From an uncultured Roseicyclus sp. (lineage in GTDB: Bacteria; Pseudomonadota; Alphaproteobacteria; Rhodobacterales; Rhodobacteraceae): DNA of 64,000 bases. The translations under genes and the position numbers were made by a program. The notes beneath the pieces were generated by a model. That model was not told where the DNA came from. It saw only the letters and a program-made list of their open reading frames with translations, and did not search any database. The stretch spans positions 62,001 to 126,000 of the forward strand of contig CAKZPN010000076.1 of assembly GCA_937139335.1 (NCBI GenBank), read 5' to 3'. Position 1 is the first letter of the stretch. Every line of letters begins with the position of its first letter. Positions 46,786 to 55,526 of this stretch are shown here, in pieces.

Positions 46786-48824
46786 TCCGGCAGATCGCGG
46801 GCACCCTCGCGATCCTCGCCGCTCTCTTCGTGACCGGGGCGGTGTCCTGGGTCGATCAGTGGATCGACGACACCGAGATCCCGCCGTTGATCCTGCCCAC
46901 CGGGGTCGAGGTGCTGGATCGCGACAGCGAGTTGCTTCGCGCCTATACCGTGGAGAACGGGCGCTGGCGGCTGGCCGTCAGCCTCGATGCAGTCGATCCG
47001 GGCTTCATCGAGATGCTGATCGCCTACGAGGATCGCCGGTTTCGCGACCACGCCGGTGTCGACCCGCGCGCCTTTGTCCGTGCCGGGTGGCAGGCGCTGA
47101 CCACCGGGCGCGTCGTATCCGGCGGATCGACCCTGACCATGCAGGTCGCGCGATTGCTGGAGGCGTCCGGCACCGGCGCGTGGGAGGGGAAGATCCGCCA
47201 GATCCGGCTCGCGCTGGCGCTGGAACGGCGGCTGACCAAGGACCAGATCCTGACGCTCTACCTCCACCTCGCGCCTTATGGCGGCAATATCGAGGGCTTG
47301 CGCGCCGCGACGCTGACATGGTTCGGGGTCGAACCCCGCCGCCTGACCGCCGCACAATCGGCGCTGCTGGTCGCGCTGCCGCAGGCGCCGTCGTCGCGCC
47401 GGCCCGACCGTTTCCCCGATGCGGCGCGCGTCGCGCGCAACCGCGTGCTCGACCGCGCTGTGCGCTACACCGCGCTGACCGAGGTGCAGGTCGACTGGGC
47501 CCGCGCCGCGCCGATACCGACCCTGCGCCGGGACTTTCCGGCGCTCAGCCCCCATCTGGCCGACCGCGCGGTGGCCGAGCGACCCGTGCAGGGCAGCCAT
47601 CGCCTGACGCTTGATGCGGGTCTGCAACAGCGAATGGAGGTGCTGGCGCGCCGCGCGGTCGAAGGCCAGGGCGCACGGATGAGCGCCGCGATCATGGTCG
47701 TGGACCACCGCACCGGCGAGATCCTCGCCTCCGTCGGCTCGGCCGACTACACCGACACCGCCCGGCAAGGGTTCGTCGACATGACGCAGGCCGTCCGCTC
47801 GCCGGGATCCGCTCTGAAACCGCTGATCTACGGCCTCGCCTTCGACGCCGGCCTGATCCACCCCGAGACGCGCATCGCCGACCGTCCCACCAGTTTCGGC
47901 GGCTACCGACCGCAGAATTTCGACAACGTGTTTCGCGGCGAGGTCAGCGTTTCCGAAGCCTTGCAGGCCTCGCTCAACATCCCCGCCGTGTCGCTGCTGG
48001 ACGCGATGGGCCCGGCGCAGATGCTGTCGGCCATGCGCCGCGCCGGGATGGAGGTGACTTTGCCCGAGGGCGAGGGCAGCGCCGGGCTCGCCATTGCGCT
48101 GGGCGGTCTCGGCACGCGGATGGAGGACCTGATGAGCCTCTACGCAGCGCTCGCCCGGGGCGGCACGGCGGTGGACCTGCGTTGGCGCGCCGATGATCCG
48201 CAGGCCGAGGGGCAGCGCGTGATCGGCCCGGTCGCGTCGTGGTACCTGGGCGACGTGCTGGCCGGTGTTCCGCCGCCGCCGACCGCTCCGCGCGCGCGGC
48301 TCGCCTACAAGACCGGCACCAGCTACGGCCACCGCGACGCCTGGGCCTTTGGCTATGACGGGCGCCACGTCGTGGGTGTCTGGCTGGGCCGGGCCGACGG
48401 CGCGGCGGTGCCGGGCGCGTTTGGGGCCGACATCTCGGCGCCGGTGCTGTTCGAGGCCTTCGCGCAACTGGGCGTGCCAATGACCCCGCGCGCTGCGCCA
48501 CCTTTGGGCGCCTTGACCGTGGGGTGGAGCGCCTTGCCCACGCCGCTGCGCCGCTTCGGCGGCTCCGCTCATGCCGAGCCGGGGCCGGAAATCGTGTTCC
48601 CCCCCGCGGGCGTGGTGCTGGCCTACGACCCGACCCTGCCGGTCGTGGCCCGCGTAGCCGAGGGCGCGCCGCCTTTCACCTGGCTCTGGAACGGCGCGCC
48701 TGTCGTGACCGGAAGCCGCGAGCGCGAGGTGACGCTTGAGGCACCGGGGGCGGGCTTCGGCGAGTTGACGGTGATCGACGCCAGCGGCCGCGCCGCCCGC
48801 GTCGACGTGGAGCTTGCGCCGTAG
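46782..48824 (+). CDS. pbpC: Penicillin-binding protein 1C
   Basis: The 680-residue bifunctional peptidoglycan synthase has a membrane anchor (IAGTLAILAALFVTGAVS), a GT51 transglycosylase domain (catalytic Glu83 in LIAYEDRRFRDHAGVD; GGSTLTMQVARLLE) and a transpeptidase domain with the SxxK motif in RSPGSALKPLIYG, SLN in LQASLNIPAVS, and KTGTS in AYKTGTSYGHRD. The C-terminal BiPBP_C domain (about 590-680) is present. Its TAG stop codon lies inside a palindromic repeat (48821-48844). Confidence 0.96.
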   Translation: MIRQIAGTLAILAALFVTGAVSWVDQWIDDTEIPPLILPTGVEVLDRDSELLRAYTVENGRWRLAVSLDAVDPGFIEMLIAYEDRRFRDHAGVDPRAFVRAGWQALTTGRVVSGGSTLTMQVARLLEASGTGAWEGKIRQIRLALALERRLTKDQILTLYLHLAPYGGNIEGLRAATLTWFGVEPRRLTAAQSALLVALPQAPSSRRPDRFPDAARVARNRVLDRAVRYTALTEVQVDWARAAPIPTLRRDFPALSPHLADRAVAERPVQGSHRLTLDAGLQQRMEVLARRAVEGQGARMSAAIMVVDHRTGEILASVGSADYTDTARQGFVDMTQAVRSPGSALKPLIYGLAFDAGLIHPETRIADRPTSFGGYRPQNFDNVFRGEVSVSEALQASLNIPAVSLLDAMGPAQMLSAMRRAGMEVTLPEGEGSAGLAIALGGLGTRMEDLMSLYAALARGGTAVDLRWRADDPQAEGQRVIGPVASWYLGDVLAGVPPPPTAPRARLAYKTGTSYGHRDAWAFGYDGRHVVGVWLGRADGAAVPGAFGADISAPVLFEAFAQLGVPMTPRAAPPLGALTVGWSALPTPLRRFGGSAHAEPGPEIVFPPAGVVLAYDPTLPVVARVAEGAPPFTWLWNGAPVVTGSREREVTLEAPGAGFGELTVIDASGRAARVDVELAP

Positions 48825-48844
48825 GGTGGGCAATCCTGCCCACC
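48821..48844. repeat. Palindromic intergenic repeat, copy 1
   Basis: GTAGGGTGGGCAATCC then TGCCCACC; GGTGGGCA (48825-48832) pairs with TGCCCACC (48837-48844) around ATCC. The first four bases include the pbpC stop codon TAG. It is nearly identical (one extra C) to the copy at 52301-52322. It lies between convergent pbpC and the thiolase gene and could act as a transcription barrier, though no T-run follows. Confidence 0.75.
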
Positions 48845-48860
48845 TCGCCCCGTCAAATGG

Positions 48861-50036
48861 TCAGACCCGCTCGATCGCCAGCGCGATGCCTTGGCCGCCG
48901 CCGATGCACATGGTGACGAGGGCGCGCTTGCCACCGACCCGTTCCAGTTCGTAGAGCGCCTTGACCGTGATCAGCGCGCCGGTCGCGCCCACCGGGTGGC
49001 CGAGGGCGATGGCCCCGCCGTTGGGGTTCACCTTGGTCGGGTCGAGGCCCAGCCCCTTGTTCACCGCCAACGCCTGCGCCGCGAAGGCTTCGTTCGATTC
49101 GATCACATCGAAATCTGTGATCTTCAGCCCGGTCCGCGCCAACAGGGTCTCGACCGCCGGCACCGGCCCGATGCCCATGACCTCGGGCCGCACGCCGGCA
49201 TGGGCGTAGCCGATCACCCGCGCGCGCGCGGTGAGCCCTGCGGCCTCCGCCGCATCGGCGCGCGCCAACACCAGCGCCGCCGCGCCATCGTTGATGCCGC
49301 TGGCGTTGCCCGCCGTGACGCTGCCATCCTTCTGGAACGCAGGCCGCAGCCCCGCCAGCGCCTCGGCGCTTGTCGCCTTGGGGTGTTCGTCGGTGTCGAA
49401 GGGCACCATGTCGCGCTTCACCCGCACTTCGACCGGCACGATCTGGTCCTTGAACCGCCCCTCGGCAATCGCGCGCGCGGCGCGTTGCTGGCTTTCCAGC
49501 GCGAAGGCGTCCTGGTCCGCGCGGCTGATCCCGTGCTCGGCCGCGACGTTTTCCGCCGTCACGCCCATGTGGCCGGTGCCGAAGGGGCAATGCAGCGCCC
49601 CGATCATCATGTCGAGCGCGCGCACATCGCCCATTTTCTGCCCGAAGCGGGCGGCGGGCAGGATATGCGGGCCATTCGACATGCTCTCCGCGCCGCCGGC
49701 GAGGCCGAATTGCGCGTCGCCCATGGCGAGCGACTGGATCACCGAGACGATCGCCTGCGCGCCCGACCCGCACAGCCGGTTCACGTTCATCGCCGGCACC
49801 GTGTCGGGAATGCCTGCGTCCATCGCCGCCACGCGGCTCAGGTACATGTCCTTCGGCTCGGTGTTGATGACATGGCCAAAGACCACATGGCCGATCTGCC
49901 CGCCCTCGACACCCGCACGCTCCAGCGCGGCCTTGGCCGCGACAGTGCCGAGCCGCGTTGGCGGCACGGCGGCCAGCGCGCCACCAAAGGTGCCAATGGC
50001 GGTGCGCGCGCCGGACAGAATGACGATCTCGTCCAT
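48861..50036 (-). CDS. Acetyl-CoA C-acetyltransferase (thiolase)
   Basis: The 391-residue thiolase condenses or cleaves acyl-CoA. The nucleophilic Cys89 lies in NVNRLCGSGAQAI, the catalytic His in NEAFAAQALA and ALGHPVGATGA, and the second Cys in TMCIGGGQGIA. Such enzymes act in acetoacetyl-CoA or longer 3-ketoacyl-CoA metabolism (PhaA/BktB type), but chain-length preference cannot be read here. No phaB lies nearby. It is 29 bases downstream of a MarR gene on the same strand, likely one operon. Confidence 0.94.
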   Translation of the reverse strand: MDEIVILSGARTAIGTFGGALAAVPPTRLGTVAAKAALERAGVEGGQIGHVVFGHVINTEPKDMYLSRVAAMDAGIPDTVPAMNVNRLCGSGAQAIVSVIQSLAMGDAQFGLAGGAESMSNGPHILPAARFGQKMGDVRALDMMIGALHCPFGTGHMGVTAENVAAEHGISRADQDAFALESQQRAARAIAEGRFKDQIVPVEVRVKRDMVPFDTDEHPKATSAEALAGLRPAFQKDGSVTAGNASGINDGAAALVLARADAAEAAGLTARARVIGYAHAGVRPEVMGIGPVPAVETLLARTGLKITDFDVIESNEAFAAQALAVNKGLGLDPTKVNPNGGAIALGHPVGATGALITVKALYELERVGGKRALVTMCIGGGQGIALAIERV

Positions 50037-50065
50037 GGGTCAGCTCTCCTGGATTGGGGTCAGTG

Positions 50066-50539
50066 CTATCTGCGCAGCCCGACCGCGCCTTGACCAGCGT
50101 GACGTGACGATCCGGCGCTGTCCATCAGCGCATCGATCCCGTTCAGAAACGCCGCCGCCTCGGGCCCGAGGCGGGCCATCACCTCGGCCTGGTAATCCTG
50201 CGCGGCCTGCGTCAGCTCGGCCATCATCCTGGTGCCCGTGTCGGTCAGCGCCAGCACGACCAGCCGCCGGTCGCGGTCGCTGATCTTCTTGGTGATGATC
50301 CCGGCCTCTTCCAGCCGGGTGGCGGCGCGGGAGACCTTGGACTTGTCCATGTCGACGCGGGCGTGGATCTCGCGCACCGACACCTCGGCCTCCTGGCTCA
50401 GATGCGCCATCACGCGCCATTCCGCGCGGGAGAGGCCGAACCGCTCCTGGTAGAACCGGGAAAACTCGCGGCTCAACCGGCCGGCCAGCACCGCGATGCG
50501 GTAGGGCAGAAAGCCGTCAAGCTCGAAGGAATTGGTCAT
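50066..50539 (-). CDS. MarR family transcriptional regulator
   Basis: The 157-residue protein has the winged-helix core: VSVREIHARVDMDKSKVSRA (helix-turn-helix), then the wing KISDRDRRLVVLALTDTG. It precedes the thiolase gene by 29 bases on the same strand and may regulate it, perhaps in response to an acyl-CoA or aromatic compound; this is inference from position. ATG 50539 (TNSFELDGFLPYRIAVLAGR) is preferred over the upstream ATG because it matches the usual N-terminal length. Confidence 0.88.
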   Translation of the reverse strand: MTNSFELDGFLPYRIAVLAGRLSREFSRFYQERFGLSRAEWRVMAHLSQEAEVSVREIHARVDMDKSKVSRAATRLEEAGIITKKISDRDRRLVVLALTDTGTRMMAELTQAAQDYQAEVMARLGPEAAAFLNGIDALMDSAGSSRHAGQGAVGLRR

Positions 50540-50632
50540 CGGCGTCCCGTCACATCGTCGCATGTGCATCGAACCATGCGCAAAACACCGGCCCGCCGCA
50601 AGGTTGCGCGGCGGGCCGGGGGCGGCAAGCCC

Positions 50633-52228
50633 TCAGGCAGCGTCGAATTGCAGCGGGCGCACCTGCTGGAACAGGCCGGTCGACTTCAGCAACGCCAGGA
50701 CCTCGGCCGGCGGCTGTTCATCGAGGTAGAGGAGCGCGATCGCCTCACCGTCGCGCACCGAGCGGCCGAGGGTGAAGTTGGCGATGTTCACGCCGTTCTC
50801 GCCCAGCGTCTGGCCCAGCGTGCCGATGATGCCCGGCACGTCCTTGTTGGTGGTGTAGAGCATGTGCGCGCCGATCTCGGCGTCGATGTTGATGCCCTTG
50901 ATCTGGATGAAGCGCGGCTTGCCGTCGCTGAACACCGTCCCCGCGATGGAACGGGTCTTGGCATCCGTCGTCACCACGAGGCGGATGTAGCCGTCGAACA
51001 CGCCGGTCTTGTCCTGCGTGGTGGTCGACAGCTCGATCCCCCGCTCCCGCGCGATGATCGGGGCGGAAACCATGTTTACCGCAGGGTTCGTCGCCTTCAT
51101 CACGCCCGCGATGGCGGCGCAGTTCAACGCCTTGAGGTTCATGTCCTTGGCGACGCCGTTGTAGACCACCTCGATCGACTGGATCGCCTCTTCGGTCAGT
51201 TGTCCAACGAAGGCGCCCAGATGCTCGGCCAGCTTCAGCCACGGCCCCATGATCGCCGCCTCGGCGGCCGTGACCGACGGCATGTTGAGCGCGTTCGACA
51301 CCGCGCCGGTCAGCAGGTAGTCGGCCATCTGCTCGGCCACCTGAAGCGCGACGTTCTCTTGCGCCTCGTTCGTCGCCGCGCCGAGGTGCGGGGTGACGAC
51401 GACGTTCTCGAGCCCGAAAAGCGGGTTTTCCGTCGCGGGCTCCTCGGCGAACACATCGAAGGCCGCGCCCGCGACATGGCCCGACTTGATCAGCTCGGCC
51501 AGCGCCGCCTCATCGACCAGACCGCCACGTGCGCAATTGATGATTCGCACACCCTTCTTGGTCTTGGCCAGGTTCTCGGCGGACAGGATGTTGGCGGTCT
51601 TGTCGGTGTAGGGCACATGCAGCGTGATGAAATCGGCGCTCTTCAGCAGCTCGTCCAGCTCCACCTTGGTCACGCCGATCTGCTTGGCGCGCTCCTCGCC
51701 AAGGAAGGGGTCATAGGCCATGACCTTCATCTTCAGCCCGCGCGCCCGGTCGCAGACGATGGAGCCGATGTTGCCCGCGCCGATCACGCCCAGCGTCTTG
51801 CCGGTCAGCTCCACACCCATGAAGCGGGATTTTTCCCATTTGCCGGCGTGGGTGGAGGCATTGGCCTCGGGGATCTGCCGCGCGACGGCGAACATCATCG
51901 CGATGGCATGTTCCGCCGTCGTGATCGAGTTGCCGAAGGGCGTGTTCATCACGATGATGCCCTTCTTCGACGCCTCGGGAATGTCGACGTTGTCGACCCC
52001 GATGCCGGCGCGGCCGATTACCTTGAGGTTGGTCGCGGCGGCGATGATCTTTTCGGTGACCTTGCTGGCCGAGCGGATGGCGAGACCGTCATAGTCGCCG
52101 ATCACCGACAGGAGCTTGTCCTTGTCCTTGCCGATGGAGGGGTCGAAGGTGACGTCGATGCCGCGATCCTTGAAGATCTGCACGGCGGCGTCCGACAGCT
52201 TGTCGGAAATGAGAACCTTGGGGGCCAT
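50633..52228 (-). CDS. serA: D-3-phosphoglycerate dehydrogenase
   Basis: SerA oxidises 3-phosphoglycerate to start serine synthesis. The 531-residue long form has the NAD motif TLGVIGAGNIGSIV, the active-site region IINCARGGLVDEAAL and VVTPHLGAATNEAQENVA, an intervening domain, and a C-terminal ACT domain (NKDVPGIIGTLGQTLGENGV) that in other bacteria binds serine for feedback inhibition. It follows serC on the same strand after 100 bases holding a large palindrome. Confidence 0.97.
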   Translation of the reverse strand: MAPKVLISDKLSDAAVQIFKDRGIDVTFDPSIGKDKDKLLSVIGDYDGLAIRSASKVTEKIIAAATNLKVIGRAGIGVDNVDIPEASKKGIIVMNTPFGNSITTAEHAIAMMFAVARQIPEANASTHAGKWEKSRFMGVELTGKTLGVIGAGNIGSIVCDRARGLKMKVMAYDPFLGEERAKQIGVTKVELDELLKSADFITLHVPYTDKTANILSAENLAKTKKGVRIINCARGGLVDEAALAELIKSGHVAGAAFDVFAEEPATENPLFGLENVVVTPHLGAATNEAQENVALQVAEQMADYLLTGAVSNALNMPSVTAAEAAIMGPWLKLAEHLGAFVGQLTEEAIQSIEVVYNGVAKDMNLKALNCAAIAGVMKATNPAVNMVSAPIIARERGIELSTTTQDKTGVFDGYIRLVVTTDAKTRSIAGTVFSDGKPRFIQIKGINIDAEIGAHMLYTTNKDVPGIIGTLGQTLGENGVNIANFTLGRSVRDGEAIALLYLDEQPPAEVLALLKSTGLFQQVRPLQFDAA

Positions 52229-52263
52229 GGGTGTGGTCCTTGAAATGGGGATATGCCGGGAAA

Positions 52264-52322
52264 GGTGGGCAGATTGCCCACCCTATGAATGTGTTGGGGG
52301 TAGGGTGGGCAATCTGCCCACC
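52264..52322. repeat. Inverted pair of palindromic repeats between serC and serA
   Basis: The first copy (52264-52285) and the second (52301-52322) are perfect 22-base reverse complements, separated by 15 bases. Each half is itself a palindrome (GGTGGGCA with TGCCCACC around three bases). The second copy matches the repeat at 48821-48844 apart from one base. The whole would fold into a strong hairpin in the serC-serA transcript, like REP/BIME elements. Its position inside an operon suggests an effect on serA expression or mRNA stability. Confidence 0.85.
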
Positions 52323-52328
52323 ATCCGC

Positions 52329-53483
<1,155 letters not shown>

Positions 53484-53563
53484 GATCTGATATCCTCTCA
53501 GATATTCGCCCCTCGTTGGGGAGGGGTGTCCCGCCGCTGCACCTACGGGGGGCGGTGAGACAC
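53484..53563 (-). ncRNA. serC leader RNA motif (5' UTR element)
   Basis: The minus-strand leader immediately before serC holds three consecutive hairpins: GTGTC-CCGCC class arms at 53526-53535 with 53551-53563, CCCCTC/GAGGGG at 53509-53526, and ATATC/GATAT at 53490-53505, whose loop includes most of the serC ribosome-binding site. This matches my recollection of the serC RNA motif reported upstream of serC-serA in alphaproteobacteria, whose ligand or mechanism is unknown. A structure covering the ribosome-binding site fits translational control. Confidence 0.6.
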
Positions 53564-53797
53564 GGCAAGACGGAAAATGCGCGCAAAGCGTCGCATTCCG
53601 TCACGCTTTTGGGGGCCGCGTTCCCGATCGGAAACGCAGCGCCCGCCACGGGGCGCTCCGAAACCGGCTTCGAGAGCAGTCACGCAGGTTTTCACTGCGC
53701 GACCTCTTTGAAATGAAACGAAAAACCCCGGTTTCCCCGCATTTTTCCCAGATTGCGCGCGGTGCATCTTGCCGTTCCGGTTTCGGGGCAGCTAAAA
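53564..53797. other. Divergent intergenic region between serC leader and MarR gene
   Basis: No gene is seen. Short inverted repeats occur at 53618-53637 (GCGTT/AACGC) and 53586-53608 (AGCGT/ACGCT). The serC promoter and the MarR promoter should lie here, but no convincing -35/-10 pair was found. Confidence 0.35.
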
Positions 53798-54271
53798 ATG
53801 CAGGATGTAGGGGCCTTCAAATCATCCGGTGGGAACGTGAAAGATCAGCTCAAAACCCTTCCTTTCGACCTGAGCGACTTTCTGCCGTTCCAGATGTCGG
53901 TTCTCGCCGCGCGAGCGTTTCAGCACATCATGCGCGCCGCAGATCTGCAGGCGCCGGAATGGCGCATCATGATGGCGCTGCCGGCCCACCAGCCCTGTTC
54001 CAGCCATGATCTCTGCGCTCTCACCTCGATGGATGCCGCCCGCGTCAGCCGCGCCCAGCGCCGTCTGGAAGACCTGGAGATGATCTCGGTCGTGCGCGAC
54101 GATGCCGACCGGCGGCGCCTCGTCGTGCAGTTGAGTGAGAAGGGCACCGAAGAGGTTGCCCGCCTTCGCTACGTGGCGCGCGAGGCCGAATCGATCATGC
54201 TCGACGATCTGTGCCCCGAGGATCGGGCGAACCTGAAGACCGCGATGGGCGAGCTTTACGGCCGGCTCTGA
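53798..54271 (+). CDS. MarR family transcriptional regulator
   Basis: The product of about 157 residues has a MarR winged helix: LCALTSMDAARVSRAQRRLE, then the wing VRDDADRRRLVVQLSEKG. It is divergent from serC and convergent with an alpha/beta hydrolase, overlapping the latter by 16 bases. The start is uncertain: ATG 53798 and GTG 53837 are both possible (the latter has GGTGGGA close by). The target is unknown; serC is a positional candidate only. Confidence 0.85.
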   Translation: MQDVGAFKSSGGNVKDQLKTLPFDLSDFLPFQMSVLAARAFQHIMRAADLQAPEWRIMMALPAHQPCSSHDLCALTSMDAARVSRAQRRLEDLEMISVVRDDADRRRLVVQLSEKGTEEVARLRYVAREAESIMLDDLCPEDRANLKTAMGELYGRL

Positions 54272-55065
54272 TCCAGCAACAGCCGCGTCAGCGCCCCGTC
54301 GGGCGTCGCCAGCCCGTCGACCACATCGAAATGATGCAGGCCCGGCAGGTGCACGGCCCGTGTCTCCGCCCCCAGCCCCCACCACACGTTCGCCAGCAGG
54401 TCGGTCTGGCGGATGAACTCCGGCCGCTCGTCGGCGCCCACCACGCAGGTCACGCGCAGCCCGTCCCGCGGCGTCAGAAGCGCGGGGCTTTCGGCGGCGG
54501 CTTCCTCGGCGTTGAGCCTCAGCGTCTCATTCATCTGCGTGCGCAGCAGCGGGCGCAGGTCATGCACGCCCGAGATCGACAGGATATGCGCGACGCGCGC
54601 GGCCAGCGCGCCTGGCAGCGCGCCGGTGCACCCCATGCGTGTGACAAGATGCCCGCCGGCCGAATGGCCGGTCAGGTGGATCGGCCCCGGCACCACGTCC
54701 GCCGCAACCGCGATGGCCACAGCCACCTCGGCGATGATCTCCGCGATCCGCGCCTCGGGCGCGAGCGTATAGCGCACCATCGCCACGGCCTGACCACGGG
54801 CCAGCGACCCCTCGGCCAGAAAGCCGAAGTCATCGGGGGAAAACCGCATCCAGTAGCCGCCATGGACGATGACGGTCAGACCCTGCGCGGCGGTGTTGGG
54901 TCGGTATAGATCGATCACCTGCCGTTCCCCGACCCCATAGCGCAGCACCTCGGGCGTGACGCGCGCCTTCAACGCTGCCGTGCGCGCGGGCCATTCCGTC
55001 AGGAACCGGTCCGCCCCCGGAATGTGGGCGGCATTGGCATAGGCATCTTCCCAATCGGTGATCAT
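54256..55065 (-). CDS. Alpha/beta hydrolase (arylformamidase/esterase-like)
   Basis: The 269-residue protein has the oxyanion motif IVHGGYWMRFSPDDFGFLA and the nucleophile elbow LTGHSAGGHLVTRMG, with a final His in LPGLHHFDVVDGL. HGGYW is typical of kynurenine formamidase-like hydrolases, but no tryptophan-degradation gene is nearby, so the substrate is unknown. ATG 55065 has GAGGGAGC upstream. Its 3' end overlaps the MarR gene. Confidence 0.88.
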   Translation of the reverse strand: MITDWEDAYANAAHIPGADRFLTEWPARTAALKARVTPEVLRYGVGERQVIDLYRPNTAAQGLTVIVHGGYWMRFSPDDFGFLAEGSLARGQAVAMVRYTLAPEARIAEIIAEVAVAIAVAADVVPGPIHLTGHSAGGHLVTRMGCTGALPGALAARVAHILSISGVHDLRPLLRTQMNETLRLNAEEAAAESPALLTPRDGLRVTCVVGADERPEFIRQTDLLANVWWGLGAETRAVHLPGLHHFDVVDGLATPDGALTRLLLDQSRP

Positions 55066-55204
55066 CTGCGCGCTCCCTCGGTTCGCGACAGCAAGGCGCA
55101 AGCCCACGGCGGATGCAACCGTCCTGCGGCAATTTCGGTTTCGGGCCACGACCCGTCGCCTCTGCTCTTGCGGGCCGCCCCGCGCTCACGCTACCGTGAC
55201 ACTG

Positions 55205-55367
55205 CTTCGGTCCGGGCGGTCCCGCCGTCCGGTGAAAAGGGAACGCGGTGCAAATCCGCGACTGCCCCCGCAACTGTAAGCGGCGAGCGAAACCGGCACA
55301 TGCCACTGGGATCCGTCCCGGGAAGGCCCGGTTCTCGCGATGACCCGCTAGTCAGGAGACCTGCCGA
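55205..55367 (+). ncRNA. Cobalamin (B12) riboswitch
   Basis: Conserved elements appear in the right order: GGTGAAAAGGGAA (55231-55243), GACTGCCCCCGCAACTGTAA (55260-55279), GCCACTG (55302-55308), GGGAAGGC (55320-55327) and the closing B12-box-like GTCAGGAGACCTGCC (55351-55365). It lies 160 bases upstream of btuB and should switch off the uptake operon when adenosylcobalamin is plentiful. Confidence 0.93.
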
Positions 55368-55526
55368 AGGGATCACCCTGTCCGGGCGCGGTGGGCGTCT
55401 TGGCAACGGACCCTTCCGTCGTGGTGACGCCTCCACCGTTTGTGGGAGGGCCACCTCGTGTCCCGCCCCCGAACATCGCAGTTGAACCACTGGGGCCGCC
55501 TACAGGCCCTTATCGGGGGACCGATC
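55368..55526 (+). promoter_or_regulatory. Riboswitch expression platform and btuB leader
   Basis: The 159 bases between riboswitch and btuB contain a hairpin candidate: GTGG (55421-55424) and CCTCCAC (55430-55436) with GTGGGAGG (55442-55449) and CCAC (55451-55454). No T-run follows, so control is more likely at translation or by Rho than by an intrinsic terminator. No coding gene is supported here. Confidence 0.4.

Noticed and set aside
55421..55454. Hairpin after the B12 riboswitch as an intrinsic terminator
   Set aside because: The stem has a bulge and no T-run, so only a general expression-platform label is supported.
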